Source of the DNA: Gaeumannomyces sp. JS-464
Lineage: Eukaryota > Ascomycota > Sordariomycetes > Magnaporthales > Magnaporthaceae
Length of the DNA: 64,000 nt
NCBI GenBank assembly: GCA_002197995.1
Contig: NGZR01000007.1
Coordinates: forward strand, 578,399 to 642,398
Reading direction: 5' to 3'
Numbering within the stretch: the first letter of the stretch is position 1; every line of letters starts with the position of its first letter. Below the pieces are notes generated by a model. That model was not told the DNA's origin, searched no databases, and saw only the letters and a list, made by a program, of their open reading frames with translations. The translations under genes and the position numbers were made by a program. Shown one piece after another: positions 43,039-53,828 of this stretch.

Positions 43039-45659
43039 TGACCCGCGGCGGGCTGACTGAGACGGATACGATGGCTGCGGGAAGAGTCGAAACCCTTGGC
43101 AGGAATCATGCCTAAATAAATGAGAAGCTAGGAGGGTGCCTGATTGCGACAATCGCAGGCGAAAAGGGGAGGTCAAACTTCAGCCGCACCTTAGCGACCT
43201 GCCAGGGCCCGGCGAGCGTTGCATCCCCTGCATTGGTGCCGATCATGTCCAGCAGAATTCCCCGACCTGGAAACTTGTGTGCGGGACGTAGGCGCAGCTC
43301 TCCAGAGGTGTGGTGCACAGTTCAGCGCCCAGGAGATATCCCAAACGGCCAACTGTGGAAATATGAATCGTAGAAGCTGAAACGCATCGCTCAGTGACGG
43401 AAAATGCTCTAAGCAGAAACAACAACTCTCGGGTCGCGTGGCGCGATAACGGACACAGACTACATGCAATTGAAGCAAACGTATCGCGAGGCAAGTCAAT
43501 TGGCGGTGAAACAGAAAATTTGTTGATAATGAGATATCTTGTTTTTGATGCGAGATCCATTGCATCAGAATCATACGCCCGTGTCAGACACCGAGGCCAC
43601 CAGATCTTACCGCATCGCTTACCGGACCGGCATTCGCAGGTGTCCAACCCCGGTCATGTCAACGGTTGTCTGCGAGCCAAGCTACCCAAACATATGTTGT
43701 CCTGACACTGATTTCGGCTGTTTAGCTTGGGTTCCCGACCAGATTCTCCGCAAGTTAACAGACAAAGGTTACAAGGTGTTGGATCAGATGTTTGCCTTGT
43801 CAAGGGCAGTCTCATCAAAGCATATGCTATGTAGACCGTCGTGATAAAATGTAAATCATCATATATAGGAGGATTGTTTTGTGTTGGGGCAAGTGACGCA
43901 AAGTGAAGCAACTGTCAAGACTTACCCGGATGGTCGGGATACACCGAATCAAACCCGGCACCGTGGCTAAGTCTACAAAGCACTTGGGACATCTGCATGG
44001 ACCAGGTTAGCCAGCTGTCTTACCACAATCAAGTGAAGAGCATGTATTGATAGATTCAAAAATCAGAAATAGACAGTCTCAATCTTTGCGGTTAAGCTCG
44101 GACATATGCTTGTCTTAATTTGTTGAGTCGAATCATCATGATGGATGGGTGGGGGTGGTAGAGCGAATTGGGGAGGACGCAGCCAACAAACAGGAGGCAG
44201 GCGAACGGAATATGGGTACTAACCAGAGGATCACACATCAAGCACAGGGCAGAGCTGTATGCATCGATCACAAAAGCAGACTGTTCTGATGACACACGTT
44301 AGCTTATCGCCTTGCAAGGTGGGAAGCATCAGGATGTGACAGTGAATGTGAAGATCAGGTATGCATGAATGGTAGTTAGGTTATGTTGTCTGCATCGGTG
44401 GACCCGAATAAGACTCGTCATCTAGAAATCATCAGGGAATATGGATGGAAGCAAGCAGAAGGAAAGGCGGGCTTACCACGAAGGCGATGCGAGGTTGTCG
44501 ACATCAGGGCACATGAGGGCTGTCCAACACATTCTGGAGACAGTCAGCATCGTGGCGTCGTAGTTGCTTCAGCAAGAACAAAGCCGAGACGTGATCGTGT
44601 TCAGTGGACGAGGTTTTCTAGGCCTGTCGCAAGGATGGCATGTCTGCTCATGGAAAATCGGAGCCCAGTGCCGTTTCATCATGCAAATGTCGGAGGAATC
44701 GCGGTGCGGACCGTGTTGCGTACCATCAGCGACGAGATTGGCGGTCGTCGTGATAAACTGTATCAGTGGTTAGCGTCCAAGTCGCAAACCAAGATGATGA
44801 CAAGCGATGAGAGGAAAAGAATATTCAGAAACAGCCATTTGTTATCTTCAACGGAGTACCTCAGTCGGTAATTCCAACTTGCCGAAGCAAAAAAAAATGT
44901 TCATCAGAAAGAACAGGGACAAGAAAGCAAGTGAAGTGCCGGCCTACCATCAACGAATGACCAAGCGAGCAAGCCGGCCCTCTACACAACCCGGAAAATG
45001 AAGCGTGCGGTCGTGACGCCGCGCCGGGGTAATCGTGGTCCGGCCGAAGCCGAGTGACCAGCCTAAGGAGGCATGGGAGCCAGGATCGACAGGCACACTG
45101 TTGGAGAAGCCGTCAGCCAATCGTTGCGTCCCAAAGGGGTGGTGCGCGGTAGAAGGATGCCGAGAGCTAGAGAGCTTTCAGACTGACGTGACAAATAGCA
45201 GTTTCATTCCTTGCGGTCAAAGACTCTAGTTTGTTTGCGGTTTTGCGTGTGTCATCAGGAAGGAAGGGGATCCAAGACATTGAAAGAAAGAGGGCCGTCG
45301 TCGCGCGAACCTACCTGGCGCTGCTTGTCCTGTCCCTCGCTGCGCAGGCTCATTCGGCTGCTGCGAGGGGTTGGAGAGGAAGAAGAAAAATTCTAGCGCA
45401 GAAATTCTTTGCGATGGAATCGATATAGCAATTTTTAGTGGGGCAGAATTGGAGCTTGGGCGCTGCATCACGTGAGACCGCGCGAGCTTTGGCCAGGGGC
45501 GCGTCTCGGCGGAGTCGGGCGTATCGGCGGACAGGGGAGGAGGCAGCTAAGCCGCGGGCTGATGACTTCGCCATCCGCGAATGCTGGAAATCCAAACTGT
45601 TCAATCCAGTCACCATCAACGTTTCATTCAGTAACAAAGGCAATCCAACGGTAGCCAAA
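43039..45659. other. Long, less GC-rich intergenic region
   Basis: 2.6 kb between divergent genes. From about 43400 to 45200 the sequence is visibly richer in A/T than its surroundings and lacks any long convincing frame. A short near-repeat (GTCGTGATAAA) occurs at about 43837 and 44750. It may contain the Fpg promoter, a non-coding transcript or relics of an old insertion; I cannot support any of these. Confidence 0.45.
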
Positions 45660-47143
45660 ATGCCTGAAATCGCCGAAGGTAGGCCGTCCTTGCAGCCCTC
45701 CTCGTCGTCATCTGACAGACACACATGTGCTTCCACTTACACGCCCTCGCGTCTCCACAGTCGCAAGAGTCGTTCATTTTCTTCGCCAGCATCTCGTTGG
45801 CAGGATTGTTCGGACGGCCAGTGCGCAAGAGGATGGCAGCGTCTTCGGCAAGGTTGGCACGACCGGCCCCGAGGTAGCGGCCGCCCTCAGGGGGAAAAAG
45901 GTGATTCCCGGCGACATCAAAACTCTTGGCCACGAGCTCTTGACTGACAAACACACAGGTCGTCTCTGCGGGGAGTCAGGGCAAATACTTCTGGTGAGTG
46001 ACGGCTTCCGACCCAAGATCCTACGTGACATGCAAGCGATTTTTAACAGACTTTCTACTGTCAGGCTTGTCTTAGAAAAACCTCCCCATCTCGTGATGCA
46101 CCTGGGCATGACAGGTATGCAGACATGTGTGGTTATCAATGGCATTATCCAAAGCTCGAGCCAACCTTACTGACGATACGTGACTATCGTGCCCAGGGTG
46201 GGTTCATATCCGCGGCGTTAGAAGCGCCTATACCAACTACTATAAAAAGATGAAGCCCGGCGAGGAGGAGCAGTGGCCTCCGAAATATGCCAAGCTCCAG
46301 CTGGAGACAGAGGGTTCGAGCAAGGTCGAGGTCGCCTACACAGACCCTCGGCGATTCGGCCGGATCCGCCTCGTCGACTGTCCCGGGGACAAGATCCGGA
46401 ACCATACGCCCCTGGCCGAGAACGGACCAGACCCCGTTGTGGACACCGACATCTTCACGCGAGAGTACTTCGCAGCCAAGATGCGCGCGCGCCGCGTCCC
46501 CATCAAGGCCCTTCTGCTCGACCAGACCGTAACCAGCGGGATTGGCAACTGGGTGGGCGACGAGGTTCTCTTCCAGGCCAGGCTGCACCCGGAGCAGTAC
46601 TCGAACGAGTGCAGCGAGGCCGAGGTGAAGCGGCTGTACGACGCCGTCTGCGACGTGTGCCGCATCGCGGTCGACAAACTTGGCGATTCGGACCAGTTCC
46701 CGGCGCACTGGCTCTTCAACTACCGCTGGGGGAAGGGCGGCAAGCCCAGCCGGTTGCCCAGCGGCGAGCCGCTCGCGTTCGTCACCGTGGGCGGTCGCAC
46801 GAGCTGCTTCGCGCCCGCGCTTCAGAAAAAGAAGGGGGCCCTCCCCCGGGGCGCCAAGGTCATCAAGGAGGAGAGCGAGGAGGTTGAAAAGAAGGGGGAG
46901 ACTGAAGCGAAGGAGGAACAAGAATCAGAGAAAGATGAGGAGCCGGCCGCAAAGAGGAGACGGGTCGCAAAAGATTCCAAGGCAAAACCGGTCGCCCCGA
47001 AAGGAAGTCGGCAGTCAAGTTCGAGGCGTCCAGGAAAACAAGAGGTGAAGGAAGAACCAGGAGCAGAGGCGTCGGTGGAAGATTCTGGAAGGAGAAGATC
47101 CGGGAGACTTCGAGGAATCGCGAACGGGACGTCTGCCAGCTGA
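45660..47143 (+). CDS. fpg: Formamidopyrimidine-DNA glycosylase (Fpg/MutM family)
   Basis: Five exons: 45660-45678, 45761-45900, 45959-45993, 46065-46114 and 46197-47143; exactly 397 codons, 396 aa. Bifunctional glycosylase/AP lyase that removes oxidised purines. After Met removal the catalytic Pro and Glu are in MPEIAEVARV. The spliced exons give KGKK-like GKKVVSAGSQGKYFWLVLE, then PPHLVMHLGMTGWVHIRG. DPRRFGRIRLVDC is the conserved Arg loop and TSGIGNWVGDEVLFQARLHP the H2TH motif. TVGGRTSCFAPALQK is the zincless finger seen in plant and fungal Fpg instead of the bacterial Cys4 zinc finger. The C-terminal 90 residues are a Lys/Glu/Arg-rich tail with likely nuclear signals (KRRRV). Exons of 19, 35 and 50 nt are very short; all junctions agree with the conserved protein. 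It converges with the LOV gene. Confidence 0.95.
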
Positions 47144-47707
47144 TTGTGTGGTGGATGTGGTGGTGCAGACGACTACTATAGGCACCCTTGGATCAGGCAC
47201 CCACGGCAGTTCGCCCGGTTTAAGTGTTTAACGTTGGAGATCACCATTTTTTTGAGGTGGGTCATGATAGAGACAGTGTTTGCGAAATCTCGGTCGCTTA
47301 AAACTGAGAGTTGTGTGAAATGTGGTCATAAATCGTGGCTGTTATAAAATTCCAAAATCCAATCCTCGCGACCAGTACCATGCGCAAGTGTATACAACCT
47401 TCCGACCTTGAGTGCCGTTGAATAACGCCATGTCGAGGGAGTATCTCGTCGACACATAAAAGCGGACGTTTCCCGAGTGTGGGACGAAGAAAGAAATCCA
47501 AATATTGATGCAATGCCTTTCGTCGCTTGCTATGCCAAGGGGCGCCCGTGCAATCCAGAAATCCGAGCCAGTCTCGTTTGTCCCAAAATACGCCCGCGGT
47601 TCTCCTAAATCATGTAATTGGCCAAACGAAAATGGGAAAAGGGAAGAAAGAAGTCTGGGGGCAGGGCACGATTAATCGTGAGAAGAACCCGACCGTGTAG
47701 ACACCCT
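47144..47707. other. Convergent intergenic region
   Basis: 3' flanks of fpg (plus) and the LOV photoreceptor gene (minus). No gene is seen. Confidence 0.5.
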
Positions 47708-48532
47708 TCATTCCTTCTCACACAGGAAACCGACGGAGTAGTGGTGACGTCCCGAGTCGTCCCAAGAGATGGGGATGATGGTCAGGATGTTGGTGAAGGG
47801 GGTGCCGTCCTTGCGGAAGTTGGGCACCTCGAGTTGCAGCTCCGCGTTGCGCTCGACCGACTTGCGCATGCGCTTGACGAGGTCCTTGGGCACGTGGCGG
47901 CGCGGCGACTCCTGCTTGACGGGCTCTTGCCGGGGGGAGCCTGCAGGAAGCGGCAGTTGCGCCCGATCACCTCGGAGGCCGAGTAGCCCGTCAGCTCCAT
48001 GAAGGGCTCCGAGGCGTAGACGATGGGCGTGTCCGGCTGCGTGAGGTCGCAGAGCACCATGGCGCACGACGCGTCGACGGCCCCGAGGTCGACTTGGGGG
48101 TTTGGCCTGGTGGTTACTCGGAACTGGGTTATACGAGGCGTCAACGTCGTCTTGCTTTTGTTGGGTGGCGTGTGTGGTCCTCCGAAGGAGAGGAGGAAAA
48201 GAAAACCAAGCCATTATTATTCACATACCAGTATGTCAAGCATGTTGAAGCCGCTCGTTGAGTATAGTCCCGGATAGATCAAGGGATCTTGTTGACTATA
48301 ATCTGCAGCGGCCTGGCTACCCTCGGCGGCCTTGGGTTGTCTCTGTCAACCTCGGAAGCACTCCTCAACCGGTCCTCGAGGCCAATACAGTCGGACGAGA
48401 ACAGAAACGGAGATTGAAAAAAGTGATTCCAAATGGTAGAACCCTTACCTGCATAGCGGCCACCTCCCACGAGTTGAGCACCGGGGGCGAGTTGGGTGCC
48501 ATAGCATAACCGATGGCGCTTGCGGAATACAT
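47708..48532 (-). CDS. vvd: VIVID/ENVOY-like LOV-domain blue-light photoreceptor
   Basis: Three exons: 48532-48449, 48312-48229 and 48123-47708; about 194 codons against 186 in Neurospora VVD. N-terminus MYSASAIGYAMAPNSP then NSWEVAAMQ, a linker (DPLIYPGLYSTSGFNMLDIL), then RPNPQVDLGAVDASCAMVLC, where the first Cys matches VVD Cys71 of the N-cap switch. The flavin-binding motif GRNCRFLQ carries the photoadduct Cys (about residue 113). The core ends with NAELQLEVPNFRKDGTPFTN and SVGFLCEKE. There is no output domain, as in VVD, which tunes light adaptation by binding the White Collar Complex. Just after CRFLQAP the frame breaks in the G6 run at 47932-47937; one added base joins it to RQEPVKQESPRRHVPKD, and the spliced length is 2 modulo 3. 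A short insertion here replaces the VVD loop. Light induction is expected; see the GATCGA repeat upstream. Confidence 0.92.
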
Positions 48533-48738
48533 CGAGGGCCGGCAGATGTGCGCTGATCAACGGGAGCCAAGGTGTGAATCTCCGGCACTGACCGGGAGTG
48601 GATGTGGAAAGGAGGGGAGATGGGATCCTTCTAAATAGCAACTAAGGTTGCGAGAGAGAATGTTGGAGAGCGATGGAACAGCTGCAAGGCAGCCTCTTTT
48701 CGCTTGGCTAAACGCCCGGTGTTGCTTCTGGTGCCCGG

Positions 48739-48750
48739 GATCGAGATCGA
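48739..48750 (+). promoter_or_regulatory. Candidate light-response element (tandem GATCGA)
   Basis: Two directly adjacent GATCGA units begin 207 bases upstream of the LOV gene start. White Collar Complex sites in Neurospora light-induced promoters are GATC/GATN repeats of this kind. Placement upstream of a VVD-type gene, which is strongly WCC-induced in Neurospora, makes function plausible, but this is inference from motif and position only. Confidence 0.55.
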
Positions 48751-49487
48751 CTGTGGTTTCCAGAAGAGAAGTCCCGAGTACTGGACCGGCAGACAACACC
48801 GAACCGTTTTTGGATCAAAACACACCGTATTGTCATGGTGAGTTGGAAGGATGTCCGCAGGGCCCAGAGGAAGCGAGAGAAGTATCCTGAAGACGCAGGC
48901 TAGGTTATACAAAAGTAGCTATCCGAAAGCCCGTCACGAATCGAGATGGCGAGAGGGCTTTCCAGAAAAGATCACGGACTGGGACACTGATCGCGGAAAT
49001 AAAGGCACGACGGTACGGCCGGCAGGACAGCGTCGGTGAGCACGTAACAGGACGGGATGGAGACCAATGGACAAGACCCGGAGGCCCTCAGGGCGGGGAC
49101 TTCCAGCCCTTTCTGACCCGTGGGACATGGCAGCAGTACCAAGGAGCAGCCATCAACAGCACGGGAACTATGGAGAGGGAGGGGGTTTTCGCTACGAGAG
49201 GCAGGAGAGGAACCCCCCGGAGAGGTGCGTGGCCAGTGAAGACGCGGTGATCCAGGAGCCAAATGGCAGGACTGGGGATCGGGGAAGAAAGGGGCCCTAG
49301 ATGGGGGCGGACTGCCCAATGCGGGCCATGGTGCCTAGGGCCGGCGGGAGCCTCAACTGTTGGTGCCGATTTGGGACAGGGAGCAATCGGCGCCGGATCG
49401 GGAAGCGGTCTTGGCGGGGACCACGACTCGCAGGTCCCAAGAAAAGAAACAGGAAGGGGAAAACAACCAGCCCAGCCCGTTCAATAC

Positions 49488-49499
49488 CTACCTAGGTAG
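49488..49499. repeat. Perfect 12-bp palindrome CTACCTAGGTAG
   Basis: Self-complementary 12-mer in the upstream region of the LOV gene. It is related to the inverted repeat at 2672-2718; a different perfect 12-mer palindrome (TACTACGTAGTA) sits at 52200-52211. Confidence 0.8.
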
Positions 49500-49870
49500 T
49501 CAGGTGCCCGTCTTGGAACGGTGTGTTTGCAGCCCTGCCACGTCCTGCAAGGCGCAATGCAGAGTGCATGTTGTTCCTCCCTCTCCCTTCCAGGCCTGCA
49601 TGGGCCTCGACCTCTCTGGCGCGAGTCAGATGGCCCCGATCGCCAACGTCCAAGACGCCGGATGTGCGATCCATCGGCAAGGTGGCCGATCCCTGACAGC
49701 ACGGGACGAGTTCAGATCTTGAGCGTTCGTGCCCCGATCGGCCATCGGATTGGGGCACCGATTGTTTGACACAGACTCGCAGCCTTAGGTTTCTGGTTGC
49801 CGCCCCCTGGTCTCGCGCCAATAATTCGAATCACGGCGTAAACGCTGACGCGCAGTGGCACCATTTTGCC

Positions 49871-49892
49871 TTTTTTTTTTTTTTTTTTTTTT
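49871..49892 (+). repeat. T22 homopolymer
   Basis: Twenty-two consecutive T in intergenic sequence, followed by a T/G-rich stretch. Confidence 0.95.
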
Positions 49893-50458
49893 GGTTTGGG
49901 TTCTTTGTTGTCTCGCCATTCCAGCGGGTGTTCTTGTTGGCTTATTTTCTTTTTCTGCTGCCCCTTTTCCTTTCCAAGGATGCGAGCGCACAGGCCTTGA
50001 CCGACTCCCCCTACGCTGGCTGTTTTCCTCCCACTCTCCCCGGTCCGCGGTCCCATGAAGCAGGGAAGCTTGAAATCGCCCGAACTCGGTCGGGTGATAT
50101 CAATTGCCATTATTGGAGCTGGTGGCAGGACCTGTATGCCGACGTGCCGCCGACTTTCATCAACCGGCCTCAATCGCATCCTCCGCTGATCATCACACAG
50201 TTGGAGGTGGGTCGATGATGGCAAATCCATCAAGTTGGGCACTCGAATAATAACAGGCAAACAGTCGCCCAAAACAACTGCCAAAGCGTCCAACTCACCC
50301 GCGGAGATCCTATCAATAAGCGCCTGACTCGCACCCGACGTCGCCGATCGCGGCACTGGTGGCACCCGGCTTTCAATCGCTGCACCGCGTCTGGCCCTTC
50401 CAAGCCTCAAGTCTCACACAATCAAGCCCGACAGCAACGCAGACCAAGGCGGGGCACA

Positions 50459-51968
50459 TCACCTGCCCAGCTTGAAGTCGCTCGTCGGCCGCGGGCCCAG
50501 GCCCGACTTCTCGTAAACTATGTCCAGCATCCGCGCCTGCGTGATGCTGTCGTCGTGCTCCACCCACATGCCCGTGCCCGCCCGGCCGCGGATCCTGTCC
50601 ACGAAGGCGCCGAGCTGGTGCCGGTACGATGTGAAGCCCGGCAGGCCGCCCCGCCCCTGAAACCCGGCCTCCTCCCACGTGTACGCCTTGTAGTGTTTCT
50701 TCTCGACCCACCGCTTCAGGACCGAATCTTTCTCCTCCGATCCTGCGCCAGCAGGCTTCTTGACCGCCCGCACCACAAACTCATCCTCGACGTCGATTCG
50801 GTGCCAGATGAAGCTGGCCATGAAATTCCCCATATACAGCTTCCTCGTGCGGACCTTCTCCTGCCCCTCGGGCAGGCCGGCGTCCGGAACCACGACGGGC
50901 CGGTGCTCGACCCAAAGGCCGGGAACGCCGAATTGCGACAGCGAACCCCTTAGCGCCCCTCTCGATCTCTGCCGTGCCGCCGTTGGGGAACCGGAAGCTC
51001 GCCTTGAAGGCCTCGTCGCAGCGCTCACGCGGCGGCGGGCACGGCTTGAGCTCCGCCGACGTGCACTCGTCCGGCATGACGCCGCCAAAGGCGAGCCGGA
51101 CCGCCGAGCAGGGGTCTACCCGATAAGCACAAGGCCAATCTGAAGGGGGAGGGATAAGAAAACAGTTTTATGTCGGCACTTACACGTCCCCAGATCCATC
51201 AACGCACCACCAGCGAGGGCGTAATTGAAGCGGATGTCGTCCTCGGCCATCAACCCGACGGGATCACGACCCTGGCCCTCGCATGAGCCACGTTGGGCGG
51301 GTCCACCAGGGACATGAACTTGGCCCACGACGGCTGGAACCGGTAGTGGAAGGCCTCGACGAGCACCAGCGGCTGCCGTTGCGAAGGGCCGCCGGGTCCA
51401 CCTTGCTGCTGCTGCTGCTGGAGTAGCGTGTGGTGGAAGAGGCTCTCGGCCTCCTGCGCGTTGGAGACCGAGGGCTTCTCCAGCAGGACGTGCTTGCCCG
51501 CCGCCAGCGCCCGTAGAGTCCACTCGTAGTGCAGGCCGTTCGGCAGCGGAATGTAGACTGCGTCTATAGACGCATCGTCAAGAATGGCTAGCAAGTGATA
51601 ATGGCCGCCGTGATCTCGGTGTTAGTCAAAAAAAAAAGTGAGGCACCACTCCCTAATTCTTCCTCACGCCCGCACACGAATGTCACGAGATGGATATGGA
51701 AATATCTTATCGGCGTGCCTTGGTAACTATCCAGCACCTGCGGGATGCCGTGCTTCTTCGCGAACGCCGTCGCTTTGCTCTTGTCTCTGGCGGCGATGGC
51801 CTGGACGATGACCTCTGGGTGGGTCCGCGCGCGGTGCAACAGGGCGAACGGCGCGATTTTGGCGGCGCCGAGGATGCCGAACTTGAGCGCGTCGCCCTCC
51901 TTGGGCGCGGCCTCCGAGCCCACGAATATCTGCCACTGGCGGCTGAGGAAGCCAAGGATGCTGGTCAT
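50459..51968 (-). CDS. Gfo/Idh/MocA-family NAD(P)-dependent oxidoreductase
   Basis: Three exons are proposed: 51968-51719, 51587-51184 and 51139-50459; 445 codons. The Rossmann motif is [11 protein letters not shown], followed by [17 protein letters not shown] and [30 protein letters not shown] and HVLLEKP carry the EKP motif with the Lys of the active site region. [11 protein letters not shown] and [19 protein letters not shown] are typical of the dimeric dihydrodiol dehydrogenase / NADP-dependent D-xylose dehydrogenase branch, so a sugar or diol substrate is likely. The first intron (51588-51718) seems to use a GC donor (CAAG|GCACGC); it has a CTAAC branch and TAG acceptor and yields the expected [15 protein letters not shown]. 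Two frame changes are required, near 51250 (one base missing) and 50945-50965 (one extra). They cancel, and the spliced length is divisible by three. The exact substrate is unknown. Confidence 0.85.
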
Positions 51969-52569
51969 TTTTTCTCCTTTTTTGGTAGTGCCGCGGACCT
52001 CTGGTGACTGTGTCTCCTCGGTGCGCGAGGCCTGTGATGGATTCGATCGCTGCTGGGGGAGATTGCTTGCGCAACGCCTTGTCGTTGATGAAAGGAGGCT
52101 GGTGTGGGGAATCGTGTGTGGGTGCATTGGGGCACGAGCAACGCGTCATCCGATAACCCAATAGGTCCGAGGCCTCCAGAGGTACCTACGGTGTCTGCGT
52201 ACTACGTAGTAGGTGGCATTTGTCAATCCAAAGGTGTTAGAAGTGGTGGATATTGAAGTCTTTTTATCTTCGCGGTTCTCTTCAGCGGTTATATACAACG
52301 CTAAGACTTTTGTATTCTAACCACTCCAAGCTATGTAAACCCCAATGAATATGCCTGAACAAAAAGTTTGGGTGGACACACGGCATTCCGAAGTACCGAA
52401 ATGCCTGTTCGGGGAATGCGAGTCTTCTCGGGACCTCTCCCACCAATAATATTCTCCCCCACAATGGTATAATCTTCCAGTATAATAGCAGACTCTAGGA
52501 CCTCTATCATCGATCATCCGGCGTTCGTCTCCCTATCCGTGTCCGTGTTCGCGTCGTCTCGGTGCTCCC
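51969..52569. other. Tandem intergenic region
   Basis: Promoter of the oxidoreductase and 3' flank of the Srp40 gene. It contains a perfect palindrome TACTACGTAGTA at 52200-52211 with further GGTACCTAC-type sequence 25 bases away. No gene is seen. Confidence 0.5.
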
Positions 52570-53828
52570 CTAATCGTCGAACTTAATTCCATTCCGAGCA
52601 CTGGTGTCGATGCGGCCGCCGCGGTAGCTCCCTTCTTCTTCTTGTTCTTCTCCTTGGTGAAGCCTTTGCCCTTGGTGATGATCAAGTCCTCGTGCGCCTT
52701 CTGACCCCACTCGTCCGCCGGGTTGAACGCGTTCGACCGGAGGCGGGGATCGACAACAATGTCCTTGCGGATACGCGAGAAAGGCACGTTAGGCGCCTTG
52801 GGCCCGTCGCCGTTTTTCTTTCCCCGGTTGTTGGCCTTCACCGTTGGGTCCGGAGGCAGGGGCGCAAACTGGCTAACGGGGAAGACCTGAGGTGAGGTCT
52901 TCCCGACTGTGATCGACGAATCCGACCCGCTCTTAGCAGCTGCGGCCTCCTTTGCCTCCTTCTTGACCTGAGTGCTGGGTTCTGACGAGTCATCGTCGCT
53001 GGAATCCGAGGACGAGGACGAAGACGAAGATGAGTCGGAGTCAGATCCGGGAAGGGGAACCTTGGAGGCGGCCGCCTGGGCCTCGGAGCCAGAGCCGGAG
53101 TCGGAGTCGGAAGACGAAGAGCTCGACGAAGACGAGGAGTCACTGTCGCTATCGGCCTTTGATTCGGCCTCAGCCTCGGATGAGGATGACGAGCTCGAGG
53201 ACGAAGAAGAGGACGAGGACGACGGCGGGGGCGAGGCAGCTTTGGCGGTCTTTTGCTTCTTGATTTGGGGTCGCTCATCCTCCGAGCTAGAGTCTGAGCT
53301 GTCGGAGCTAGAAGCAGACGAACCGCTGCTCGACGGAGCTTTCCTTTTCAGGGGCCTCTTCGCCTGGGGCTTCTCCGCCGCCTTCTTGGCCTTGCGTGTC
53401 TTCTTGTCCTCCTCGCTGTCGCTAGATTCCGAATCGGCCTCCTCGGCCTCGACGTCCATCATATCCACGTCGGCATTTCCGGCGCCCTCACTCTCGCTCT
53501 CGCTCTCGCTCTCACTTTCAGACGAGCTCGATTCACTGCTGCTGCTGCTGCTGCTACTGCTTGAGCTATCATCATCGATAGCGGAAGCTTTGCCATTCTG
53601 TGACGCTTCCCACCCTTGGAAGACGGCCACCAGTGAAGTTGCGATGGCAGATCCAGGAGCTGTGGCTGGGAGGCCCTTCTTGGCGCGGTGCTTCTTGAAC
53701 TCCTCGTGGGATTTCTTGCTCGAGTGTTCTTCCAGGAACGCGTCGACGAGATCGAGCAGCTGCGCTGGTGGGTGCGATTCCGAAGCGGGCGCCGGCTTCG
53801 GGGCCTTCTTGCCTTTCGTAGCGGCCAT
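52570..53828 (-). CDS. srp40: Srp40/Nopp140-like nucleolar phosphoprotein
   Basis: Intronless, about 420 codons. The N-terminus has a LisH-like helix pair (PPAQLLDLVDAFLEEHSSKK, VAVFQGWEASQ). The middle is a long alternation of Ser/Asp/Glu tracts (CK2-type sites) and Lys-rich patches such as KKTRKAKKAAEKPQAKRPLK. The C-terminus is the SRP40 domain (PFSRIRKDIVVDPRLRSNAF, KGKGFTKEKNKKKKG). Nopp140/Srp40 proteins chaperone box C/D and H/ACA snoRNPs between nucleolus and Cajal-like bodies. The family ending GSYRGGRIDTSARNGIKFDD lies in another frame: one G is missing in the short C3 run at 52630-52632 (plus strand), and the length from the chosen start is 2 modulo 3. I therefore place the stop at 52570, not 52533. 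ATG 53828 (MAATKGKK) has a good context (GCC before ATG) and fits the family; an in-frame ATG at 53921 is an alternative. Confidence 0.88.

Larger units (their letters stand above)
48533..50458. other. Upstream region of the LOV gene
   Basis: 1.9 kb promoter side of the LOV gene and 3' side of the Gfo/Idh/MocA gene. It contains the tandem GATCGA (48739-48750), a perfect CTACCTAGGTAG palindrome (49488-49499) and a T22 run (49871-49892). No gene is supported; a 232-codon minus-strand frame through the T22 run is not credible. Confidence 0.5.

Noticed and set aside
43900..44300. Possible tRNA or structured RNA in the less GC-rich spacer
   Set aside because: I found no B-box-like GGTTCGANNCC and no cloverleaf that folds; support is insufficient.
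49712..50410. 232-codon minus-strand frame upstream of the LOV gene
   Set aside because: It reads through the T22 homopolymer as poly-Lys and has no protein-like pattern on either side.
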